Of a stretch of DNA of 54,502 bases, positions 34,824-42,210 are shown piece by piece (position 1 is the stretch's first letter; every line of letters begins with the position of its first letter). The notes below the pieces were generated by a model. The model was given only the letters and a program-made list of their open reading frames with translations. It had not been told where the DNA came from and did not search any database. A program made the translations under genes and the position numbers. The stretch covers positions 1 through 54,502 of the forward strand of contig JAMOAW010000075.1 in NCBI GenBank assembly GCA_039908535.1, in the 5' to 3' direction. The DNA is from JAMOAW01 sp039908535. Lineage in GTDB: Bacteria; Pseudomonadota; Magnetococcia; Magnetococcales; JADFZT01.

Positions 34824-36022
34824 CGTAACCACTCTTGGGCCAACTCAAAAGGTTTGGACAGATTTTGTGGGGATTGATGTGGTGTTAATTTGGCCAAAAA
34901 GGAGGCGCGTGGTTTGTCGGTCAGCTCTCGCCCAGAGGCGGTAAGCCAAGGTACCGGATGGGTATGACCCTCTCCTTGAGGATTCAACCCATAGCTTGTG
35001 CTGACCAAGAGGGTTTGTCCAGCGGCGGCGGTGGCTTGGCGTAAGGGGGCGATGAAGGTGCGATCAAGGGTTAACATAGATTCCTGTCGTTGTGTTTTTA
35101 AACCATGACGGCCTAAGAGGGCCGGTTCGGTGAGATGGACCAAAACCGCGCCTTGGTGGCAGGCCTGGGCGATTTTTTCGGTTAATTTGGTTAAATCTAA
35201 ATGAAAATCGTCCAGAAATACATGGTCAAAACCAATAAAACGCGCCAATCCAGCCACGACTGGTTCGGTGGTAAAACAGGTGGCATGTTGAGGAAGTTGG
35301 AGAATCCCTGGGGATTTTGTCGGACCGGTTCCTACCCCCCAAATCCATGGAGTATTGAGTGTTACCCGGTGCTGGGTTTGACGTTCCAGATTGATTGGGT
35401 GGCGGGCGAGGAGTAATTGACCCGAAATCAACAGGCGTTGTAACACGTTGTTATCTGAGCCGCGTGGTAGGTGTTCCAAAATTGACTGGCCATCGAGGGG
35501 GGGTAGCGGGGTGGTTCGTATGTGTAAAGGATTGGGATAGGAGATCAACAGGTGTTCGTTAAGGGAGGAGTGGATAGTCCAGCCATCAATGGCCAATTCG
35601 ATTGCGAGATCTTGGGCGAGACGTTGAATTTCAGCCCGGGTTTGGCCTGTGCGATGGGGCGAGACAAAGAGGAGTTGCTCCCGTTGTTGGCGTAGATGGG
35701 AAAAAGCCAAGCGACCCCATGAGCGGGTGGGGTCCGGTTGGAGGTCAAGTCCCAGGGCGGCGAAAAAACCCAAAGGTAAATCTTGATGCTGTCTTTCGGG
35801 CAACTCTTTGTTAAATAGATCAAAAAAAAATATATCTTCCTCTGGAATAAATTTTCGTTGCGGCAGAAAAATGTGACCAGAACGCCCGTTGGACCATAGA
35901 CGCCCCAAAGTTGGGGCGTAATGTTCCAACGGGCCATCTCCTTCCTGGATCAGTCCGTCAATTAATAATAAAATAGACACGAGAACGCCGTTTTTCGAAA
36001 TAATGCAACCAGTGAATATCAA
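34820..36022 (-). CDS. ApgM-like (cofactor-independent phosphoglycerate mutase superfamily) protein, probably degenerate
   Basis: A 400-residue protein from TTG; a GTG at 35980 just before ILLLIDGL gives a likelier start and 386 residues. It resembles archaeal-type 2,3-bisphosphoglycerate-independent phosphoglycerate mutase: the N-terminal Asp in LLIDGL, LNTPWIWGVGTGP, VLVHLTEPALLGRHG and a C-terminal GHTHPVPW. Some metal-ligand motifs seem altered: where TADHSTP is usual the sequence reads VSTSYGLNP. It may therefore not be a working mutase. Translational coupling to recJ suggests co-expression rather than a glycolytic role. The family assignment is moderately secure only. Confidence 0.55.
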   Translation of the reverse strand: MIFTGCIISKNGVLVSILLLIDGLIQEGDGPLEHYAPTLGRLWSNGRSGHIFLPQRKFIPEEDIFFFDLFNKELPERQHQDLPLGFFAALGLDLQPDPTRSWGRLAFSHLRQQREQLLFVSPHRTGQTRAEIQRLAQDLAIELAIDGWTIHSSLNEHLLISYPNPLHIRTTPLPPLDGQSILEHLPRGSDNNVLQRLLISGQLLLARHPINLERQTQHRVTLNTPWIWGVGTGPTKSPGILQLPQHATCFTTEPVVAGLARFIGFDHVFLDDFHLDLTKLTEKIAQACHQGAVLVHLTEPALLGRHGLKTQRQESMLTLDRTFIAPLRQATAAAGQTLLVSTSYGLNPQGEGHTHPVPWLTASGRELTDKPRASFLAKLTPHQSPQNLSKPFELAQEWLR

Positions 36023-36132
36023 GAGTACGTTACCATTTATACTCCAAGAGTATGAATGGTAATCCAGAGTGATGCCTGGGTAAATGGAGAAACATTATTA
36101 TTTTGTGAACAGCAGCGGTTGGTACGGCGTTA

Positions 36133-36354
36133 GGTACCACCACATTTAAGTGTGGACGATGAACGAGTGAGTACCTGAACAAAAAGCAAAGTCAAGACCT
36201 TGGGGGATTGCATCCCCCAATCCCCCTGCTTTTTGAAGGAAGCAAAACCGAGGTCAAAATCAAAATCAAAACCCTGGGGGCAATCCCCCAGACCCCTTTT
36301 TTTTTAAATAATAAAACCAAAAAACAGACGATCACGGTTAAGTGTGGTGGTACC
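36133..36354. mobile_element. Family A MITE-like element, full copy with perfect 8-bp target duplication
   Basis: A 222-bp copy, the best preserved. Both ends read GGTACCACCAC inward and similarity between the ends extends to about 30 bp. The flanks are CGGCGTTA at 36125-36132 and again at 36355-36362, an exact duplication. Two stem-loops (GGGGGATTGCATCCCCC and TGGGGGCAATCCCCCA) and a T-run lie inside. There is no transposase ORF. It sits between two minus-strand genes. Confidence 0.93.
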
Positions 36355-36434
36355 CGGCGTTAGGTATGAAAAAAAATGGTCAAAAGCAAACATTGCGATT
36401 GACCATTCAAAGGTGGGGGAGATGGGAACGGGCG

Positions 36435-36680
36435 TTAATGGTTAAATTTAGCCAGCATGATGTTGCGGATGTGATCGGAGTCTACATCTGCTAGATCGCA
36501 GACCATTTTAAAATTATTTCCATTTTCACGAAACCAGTTACGGGCTTTAATGGTGTGGATGGCGTTTTCTCGACCAAGGGCATCTTGAATAGCTCGAATT
36601 AAGACAGTTTCCCAAAGCCTATTTTCTGGAATTTTATATGGCTCACTGTTCATGGCCAAGCCGTGGGTTGATTCGATCAT
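36435..36680 (-). CDS. Small conserved-looking hypothetical protein
   Basis: An 81-residue protein; the start with AAGGA six bases upstream is chosen over an ATG 12 codons earlier. It is similar in character to short proteobacterial proteins that begin with an LW-x-A/T-V-L helix, contain ARxWF, and end with VCDLAxLD. Here these are RLWETVLIRAIQDAL, KARNWF and MVCDLADVDSDHIR. These are often encoded near phage or plasmid genes, but no such genes are adjacent. The function is unknown. Confidence 0.65.
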   Translation of the reverse strand: MIESTHGLAMNSEPYKIPENRLWETVLIRAIQDALGRENAIHTIKARNWFRENGNNFKMVCDLADVDSDHIRNIMLAKFNH

Positions 36681-37085
36681 CGTGTTTCCTTCGTTAGCAA
36701 ACATGGTCTCACCCATTGAATATTATTGGAAAACAATTATAAAAGATGGTTTGATATTATAAAAGCAAACAGTATGCCTAAATATTATAATATTCGTAAA
36801 TTTTTGGGTCTGAAGTCATTCAACATTATGAAATAAAAAGGGAAAAAAAATAATTTTGGCCGTCATTTTTTAAATAAAACGTAAAAAAAATCTAGTAAAA
36901 ATGGATTTTTTTACGTTTACTGAATAATGATTAGACTTTTGGAGATTTGTGAAAAAGAGCAAAATGTTGCGTGGTTTGGTGTACGTGGGGTGACTTGAAC
37001 GGTTTGTTTTTGGAGTTGGTTTTGCAAAATATGTAACAGCAGAATTGGGGGATGTTCTCCCCCAATAAATTGTTGGTCGTTTTTT
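36681..37085. other. AT-rich gene-free stretch
   Basis: About 400 bases, strongly A/T-rich at 36720-36930. It probably contains the promoter of the small minus-strand gene to its left. I see no ORF, RNA gene or strong hairpin. Confidence 0.4.
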
Positions 37086-37397
37086 CTAGCGAGAAAAGGG
37101 GCCTAAAGTTGGTTTGAGAGATTCAGGATGTAGGGGGCGAGCCGTTCCTTTCCCGATCGTTAGGGCAAATCCGCGGTGGGGACATTCAGAGCAGGGGGAA
37201 CCGCGCCAACCCCGTTTGCACACTGTGATCGGGTGTGATTCTCCATCTGGACAGAGATGGTTTAGCTGCTCTTGAAGGGAACTCTCCATGAGTGGTGTAT
37301 GGTGATGGGAGGTGTTGGTCTCAAGGATTGGTTTGTTTCGGTTCCAGAAGAGCTCCAGTTTTAGTGGGACTATTTTTTCCCGAGATGAAATCGACAT
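37086..37397 (-). CDS. Small four-cysteine hypothetical protein
   Basis: A 103-residue protein with a strong AAAGGAGA ribosome-binding site. A basic N-terminus and a His/Ser/Thr-rich stretch lead to four cysteines at 49, 60, 69 and 72 (the last two as CSEC), followed by a basic Pro-rich tail. The spacing suggests a single zinc or Fe-S site. I do not recognise the family. It belongs to a run of small orphan genes between the family A element and the glycanase. Confidence 0.5.
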   Translation of the reverse strand: MSISSREKIVPLKLELFWNRNKPILETNTSHHHTPLMESSLQEQLNHLCPDGESHPITVCKRGWRGSPCSECPHRGFALTIGKGTARPLHPESLKPTLGPFSR

Positions 37398-37566
37398 TTG
37401 ATTGTCTCCTTTTTCTAGAACGTATGCAAAATATGGAATGCATCGTGATCATTGTCATAGTATTGTAATACAATTTTTATGCCATGTTGTGAAGATTTTT
37501 ATTGTGTAAAATATTTTATAAAGTGTAAATAATTATAGGTAATAAAATGTAGAAAAGAATATTTGA

Positions 37567-37579
37567 TGACGTTACGTCA
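37567..37579. promoter_or_regulatory. TGACGT-T-ACGTCA palindrome
   Basis: A perfect 13-bp palindrome between two small minus-strand genes. Its symmetry and AT-rich surroundings suggest an operator for a dimeric regulator. No specific regulator can be named. Confidence 0.4.
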
Positions 37580-37627
37580 ATTTTCTGATGAAATTATGGA
37601 ATTGAGAACCTACTGTAGAAATATTTT

Positions 37628-37661
37628 CGGTTCCCTCTTTCCTCTTGAAAAGAGGGAACCG
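37628..37661. terminator. Strong 13-bp hairpin downstream of a small membrane-protein gene
   Basis: The arms CGGTTCCCTCTTT and AAAGAGGGAACCG enclose an 8-nt loop just after the stop (minus strand) of the 61-residue gene. The minus-strand side continues into AAAATATTTC rather than a T-run, so it may stabilise the mRNA 3' end as well as terminate. Confidence 0.6.
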
Positions 37662-37667
37662 AAGGTT

Positions 37668-37853
37668 TTATTGGTTGATGGAATTGGAGATTTGGTGTGA
37701 TGTGAGTAGGTGGATGGCCTCAGGAAGGTAGATGAGGGCCAGCACTCCTGCGGACATGAGGCTGATGACGATGGTGTTGGTTAGAAAGGAGAGGGTGAGG
37801 TCGCTGAGTCGAAAGCGTTTATAGGATGTGGTCGTGCTGTTTGCGGCTGGCAT
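37668..37853 (-). CDS. Small single-helix membrane protein
   Basis: A 61-residue protein: a polar, Ser/Thr-rich start with basic residues (YKRFR), one hydrophobic segment of about 25 residues (FLTNTIVISLMSAGVLALIYL) and a short polar tail. It is preceded by GGGGGA and followed by a strong hairpin, which supports a real gene. No family is recognised. Confidence 0.55.
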   Translation of the reverse strand: MPAANSTTTSYKRFRLSDLTLSFLTNTIVISLMSAGVLALIYLPEAIHLLTSHQISNSINQ

Positions 37854-38129
37854 AGTAGTAGTTCCCCCAAGGAAATAGTCACAGGTAGATAGTGTTTATA
37901 TTTTGACGAATGAAAATAGAAAAATCAAGCATAAAAATAATTTTTATTCGATAAAATATTGTTATGCGCAAACATGCATATATTATTCCAATTTTTGTTA
38001 TCGGTAACTTCCTCTCTTTTTTGTGGGGTAAAGAAAGGGTATTGTTTGCTTTTTTTGGGTATTAAGCTTACTTTAGGTAGCTAAGGATTGGTTTGAGTTT
38101 TCATTTTTTATGACATGGAGGTGTGGATC

Positions 38130-38483
38130 GTGTTGATGAAAGATGCTGCCAAGGAGCGTTTATTAGCTGTTTGGCGTCAGTTGTCTGTCGAAGATCGTCA
38201 CGCAGTGGAGCAATTTGCCCATTTTTTACTTCAAAAGGAAAACGCTCCCCGCATTCCAGATGTTTTAGAACCGGTTCAAATTGAACCATCAGAGGGAGAA
38301 ACTGCGATTAAAGCTCTGAAAAGATTGAAAAAAACTTATCCAATGATCGAAGCCGATACCGCTTTGCTGGACGGGGCCTCTGGGATTATTTTAAAACGGG
38401 TCATGGGTATGGAAGATGCGGAGGCTATTATTCTATTGGAAAAAATGTTTCAAGAGTGTTACCAGGATTGGAAAAAAAATTAA
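38130..38483 (+). CDS. Small hypothetical helical protein
   Basis: A 117-residue protein from a GTG that has GGAGG eight bases upstream; an earlier ATG would place that motif inside the gene. It is highly charged and helical. The N-terminal half has the heptad-like RQLSVEDRHAVEQFAHFLLQK, similar in style to DUF2281-like or antitoxin-like domains, but no toxin gene is next to it. The C-terminal half ends MFQECYQDWKKN. The function is unknown. Confidence 0.6.
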   Translation: MLMKDAAKERLLAVWRQLSVEDRHAVEQFAHFLLQKENAPRIPDVLEPVQIEPSEGETAIKALKRLKKTYPMIEADTALLDGASGIILKRVMGMEDAEAIILLEKMFQECYQDWKKN

Positions 38484-38500
38484 ATATATAGTCTAACCAG

Positions 38501-38532
38501 AAGGCGCGCAAATGAATCCGTTTACGCGCCTT
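38501..38532 (+). terminator. Hairpin downstream of the 117-residue gene
   Basis: AAGGCGCGCAAA and TTTACGCGCCTT pair over 12 bp with one mismatch around an 8-nt loop, 17 bp after the stop. There is no T-run after it. Confidence 0.4.
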
Positions 38533-38755
38533 GGTGCTGGTTTGGCTTTTGATCAGCAAGAGGGGAACCACCCATTTGGTTCAAAAACGGTTTGATTCGA
38601 CTATTTGTCCCACCGGTTATTTGATGAGAAAAAATGTCAAGTTCGGAATAATCTTGAACATCAAGGTAGAAATGTTTTAATATAATTTTTAATAATGCAG
38701 ATTTTTTCAGTTGACGAAATTCATGAAAGTTTAACAAAAATATGGAGATCATTAA

Positions 38756-40321
38756 ATGAATACAAAATCTAATCTTTTAAAATCAACTTTATGCTTGTCA
38801 ATGACTCTTGGTTTGTATGCAAACGTAGGCCATGTGCCTGATGCAGCGGCAACACCCTCTTCACTGACATCTATTTCCGCTTCGGATGGTACCTCTAAAA
38901 CAGCCATCAGCATTACCTGGACAGCGGTACCAGGTGCCATAAAATATAAGGTTTATAGAAGTACATCTTCCAGCTCCTCCTCATCCAAAAAAGTGGGAGA
39001 AACGACAACCACCGCATATTCAGATACGACTGCGGCACCTGGAGTCGTCTATTATTACTGGGTAAAAGTTTGTGATAGCACATCTTGTAGTGGTTACTCC
39101 TGGAAAAACAAGGGATATTTACAACTCTCATCTCCAAGTGGATTCTCTGCTTCAAATGGGACATCTGCAACGAAAGTTTCTATTAAATGGACGGCTGTTC
39201 CTGGAGCGACAATATATCAAATTTATAGAGGAACTTCAACTAATTCTTCGGAATCGTCATTTCTTGGAAACTCCACTACAACAACCTATAGTGATACAAA
39301 CGCAAAAGTCGGTACGACTTACTATTATTGGGCAAAAGCCTGCTTTGATGTAACCAGTTCAAAATCAAGTTGTAGTAGTTATTCATGGAAAGACAAAGGA
39401 TGGCTACTGGAAACAAGATGGATTTCTACTTTAGGTAATAAATTTATGAATGTTTCTGGACAAGAAATCATTTTTAAAGGGGTTAGCTTGATTGATCTCG
39501 AAGCGATTGCAAAAAATCGTCCTGGCAGTACAATCGAATCTATGATCGATATTGCTGTCGCAAATGGTTCTAATATCGTGCGGTTGGTTATATGGCCTAA
39601 TCCTGATTCTGGCGAAGGGACATCAGGATTTCTCGCAAATCCACAAGAATATTATGATAATTATCTTAAGCCTGCTTTGAAACATCTTGAGAAATATCAA
39701 AATGTCTATGCGATTGTGGATGCACATTTTACTGAAAATTTTAGTCAAGAACAAATTCAACAGAGAGTCCAACCGGTTTGGGATTTTCTTGCCCCTAAGC
39801 TTAAAGAGAATCCGCAAATCATTTTTGAATTGTTCAACGAGCCAATAAGGCAGGAATCTGACCAGAGTCTCTCTTGGGAAAATTTTAAATCAGTTATCAA
39901 TCCTTTAATCACAAGGATTAGAGAAACACATGGTGCAAAAAATTTAATATTATCAGGATCACCATTATACAGTCAAATTGGACCAACGATAACTGACCCA
40001 TTAATTGGTGAAAATATTGGCTATACTGCACATATCTATCCTACGCATGATTGGGATTGGGAAACTCACTATGGACCAATAATAGATGTTTTTCCTGTTA
40101 TGATATCGGAATTCGGCTGGCAATGCGATGGGCAAATTCCCACGACCGGTACGACAAGTCAGTTTGGTATTCCATTTTTGACATGGTTATCGAATAAGAA
40201 TGTGAGTTGGGTTGCTTTTGTATTGGATAGTCGATGGGAACCAAAAATGTTAGATAGTAATAATTCATATACTTCCGGGGAATGTTATATGGGAACTGAG
40301 ATATTGAATCATTTACCATAA
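38756..40321 (+). CDS. Secreted glycoside hydrolase family 5 endoglucanase-like protein with two Fn3-like domains
   Basis: A 521-residue protein with a signal peptide (about 1-31, cut near DAAA). Two fibronectin-III-like repeats follow (about 34-123 and 126-217), each with AISITWTAVPGA/VSIKWTAVPGA and YYYW motifs, and are Ser/Thr-rich. The GH5 catalytic domain (about 220-520) shows the acid/base Glu362 in FELFNEP and nucleophile Glu452 in ISEFGWQ, with HxYPTHDW between. It should hydrolyse beta-1,4-glucan or a related polysaccharide outside the cell. GGAG precedes the ATG and a TATAAT lies at 38681. The gene is AT-rich compared with most genes here, suggesting acquisition by transfer. Confidence 0.9.
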   Translation: MNTKSNLLKSTLCLSMTLGLYANVGHVPDAAATPSSLTSISASDGTSKTAISITWTAVPGAIKYKVYRSTSSSSSSSKKVGETTTTAYSDTTAAPGVVYYYWVKVCDSTSCSGYSWKNKGYLQLSSPSGFSASNGTSATKVSIKWTAVPGATIYQIYRGTSTNSSESSFLGNSTTTTYSDTNAKVGTTYYYWAKACFDVTSSKSSCSSYSWKDKGWLLETRWISTLGNKFMNVSGQEIIFKGVSLIDLEAIAKNRPGSTIESMIDIAVANGSNIVRLVIWPNPDSGEGTSGFLANPQEYYDNYLKPALKHLEKYQNVYAIVDAHFTENFSQEQIQQRVQPVWDFLAPKLKENPQIIFELFNEPIRQESDQSLSWENFKSVINPLITRIRETHGAKNLILSGSPLYSQIGPTITDPLIGENIGYTAHIYPTHDWDWETHYGPIIDVFPVMISEFGWQCDGQIPTTGTTSQFGIPFLTWLSNKNVSWVAFVLDSRWEPKMLDSNNSYTSGECYMGTEILNHLP

Positions 40322-40359
40322 AAGTGAGTTTATAATTCGGGTAACCGTTCAGATAAAAA

Positions 40360-40546
40360 AAATCAAAAACAAGACCTTGGGGGATTGCATCCCCCAACCC
40401 CCCTGCTATTTGAAGAAAGCAAAACCGAAGTCAAAAGCAAAGTCAAAAGCAAAGTCAAAAGCAAAGTCAAAAGCAAAGTCAAAAGCAAAAGCAAAAGCAA
40501 AAGCAAAACCCTGGGGGCAATCCCCCAGACCCCTTTTTTTTATTAA
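40360..40546. repeat. Family A core without terminal repeats
   Basis: Contains both family A stem-loops (GGGGGATTGCATCCCCC and TGGGGGCAATCCCCCA) and the T-run, but neither GGTACC end. The segment between the stems is expanded by a 12-bp tandem repeat. It is a decayed copy between convergent genes. Confidence 0.75.
40430..40507 (+). repeat. Tandem GTCAAAAGCAAA repeats
   Basis: Five 12-bp units GTCAAAAGCAAA followed by AGCAAA half-units. Complete family A copies have only one to three degenerate units at this place, so slippage has expanded it here. Confidence 0.9.
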
Positions 40547-40588
40547 TATATGAACGGCTACGCCAAAGCAATAATTCAGAATAATCTT

Positions 40589-40699
40589 GATCGGAAAAAG
40601 ACCTTGAGGGGCGGAGAACCGCCCCCCAATCCCCCCCACCCTTTTTTTCTAATGATTAAAAAAAAGAGGGGGGCTGGGGGATTCATCCCCCAGAGTTTT
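40589..40699 (-). repeat. Partial family B repeat, fused to the family A core
   Basis: Carries the GGGGCGGAGAACCGCCCC stem-loop, an A/T spacer and a GGGGGATTCATCCCCC stem-loop as in family B, but lacks the CATGATGCCC end. It lies between the GH5 gene and the broken CHASE kinase and could terminate both. Confidence 0.75.
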
Positions 40700-40707
40700 A
40701 TGGTGGA

Positions 40708-42210
40708 TCAATTTTTCCCTCGCCCCAATCGTTCAATCGTCTCCAACAGTATATTCTTGTTGATCGGTTTGGTGAGATGTTCGGTACATCCGGCCAGTTG
40801 GGTCTTTTTGCGATCTTCCTCAAAGGCATGGGCGGTCAAGGCGATGATGGGGACGGGGGGGCGGATGTTCTCTTTCTCCCAGGCACGAATCTCTTCAGTG
40901 GCGGTATAACCGTCCATGATGGGCATTTGCATGTCCATGAGAATTACATCATAAGAGGTGGTTTTAACCTTGTCTAGGGCCTCTTGACCATTCATCACAA
41001 TATCAATGTGGTGCGGGGTCTTTTTTAAAAAAGCTTTAAAAAGCAATATATTATCCTCAGAATCCTCTGCCAAGAGAAGATTTAATACCGGGTTGATATC
41101 CGGGGGAGCAGAAAGGGAGGGTTGGGTGTTAAAGGCGTGTTGAAAACATTCCGCTAATTCAGAACGTTTGATTGGTTTTTGCAAAAAAAGTATCTTTTCC
41201 GAGCGCGCCATGGCCAAAAAACCGTGGCTATGGTATGAACTGATTCCGATCACCGGTAAATCTGGAGAATTCGCCGCCTGGCGCAATTGTCGAATCTCTT
41301 CTAAAAAAGTTTCATCCCCCGTGGGGGATGAAATGATGGCTATTTGAAAGGGAGATTGGTTCTTTTTGGACTGCTGGATCATGGCAAGAGCAGAGTGGCT
41401 GTCGGGAACCCATTCGGGTTGGGCGTGTAAACTATGGGCAAGGCGTGAAAGAACCAAGCCACTGTCTGCTTGTTCGTCTAAAATCAATACCCGAATCCCT
41501 CTTATGGAGATTTTTTGCGTGATAGATAATGGCGTATCGGATTCGGCTACGGGGTCAAAATGTGCTGTAAATTCAAATGTGCTGCCGTGACCTAAACGAC
41601 TTTTTACGCGAATCTCTCCTTGCATGAGGTTGACCAGACGGCGTGTAATGGTTAACCCTAAACCAGTACCGCCATATTTGCGCGTTGTCGTGGGGTCGGC
41701 TTGGGTGAAAGCCTCAAAAATGGTTTCGCATTTCTCTGCAGAGATACCAATGCCCGTATCGGTCACTTCAAACAGCAAATCTCCCGAGTGCGGGCTGTTC
41801 GGATTGGGTAATACTCGAATTAAAATGGAGCCTGTCTGGGTAAACTTGATGGCGTTGCCAATTAAATTGATGAATATTTGTTTGAGTCGTTTGGGATCTC
41901 CTAACAGCCAAACTGGGGTATTGGGATGGCGTTCGTGACGAAGTAAAAGATTTTTCTCCTTGGCCCGAATGCCCATAATCTCCATTGTGCGCTCTAACGT
42001 TTCATCTAGGTTAAACCGAACCCGATCCAACTCCAAACGTCCTGCTTCAACTTTGGAAAGATCAAGGATATCGTTGATCAACTCCAATAAATTATCCCCC
42101 GCTCGTCGAAACACTGTAACAAATTTTTGTTGCTCGACCGTCAGTTGTGATTCTGCCAAAACTTCGGCAATACCAATGATGACATTCATTGGGGTACGAA
42201 TTTCAGGCTT
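40708..42210 (-). pseudogene. Hybrid histidine kinase, C-terminal fragment lacking the H-box
   Basis: The rest of the CHASE hybrid kinase gene in another frame. It resumes at PEIRTPMNVIIGIAEVL, so the histidine and the preceding MS of the H-box, plus about a dozen upstream residues, are gone. The dimerisation helix end, HATPase_c (N-box NLIGNAIKF, DTGIGIS, GTGLGLTI), a receiver with no acceptor Asp (IAIISSPTG), and an intact receiver (VILMDMQMPIMDG, HLTKPI) follow. There is no good start codon with a ribosome-binding site at the junction. As it stands it cannot autophosphorylate, although the last receiver could still function if made. Confidence 0.8.

Noticed and set aside
38115..38483. Antitoxin of a toxin-antitoxin pair
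   Set aside because: The N-terminal helix looks faintly antitoxin-like, but no overlapping or adjacent toxin-sized gene is present.
40430..40507. 12-bp repeats considered as plasmid iterons or an origin
   Set aside because: No rep gene, DnaA boxes or suitable AT-rich unwinding element nearby; the repeat lies inside a family A core and fits slippage.
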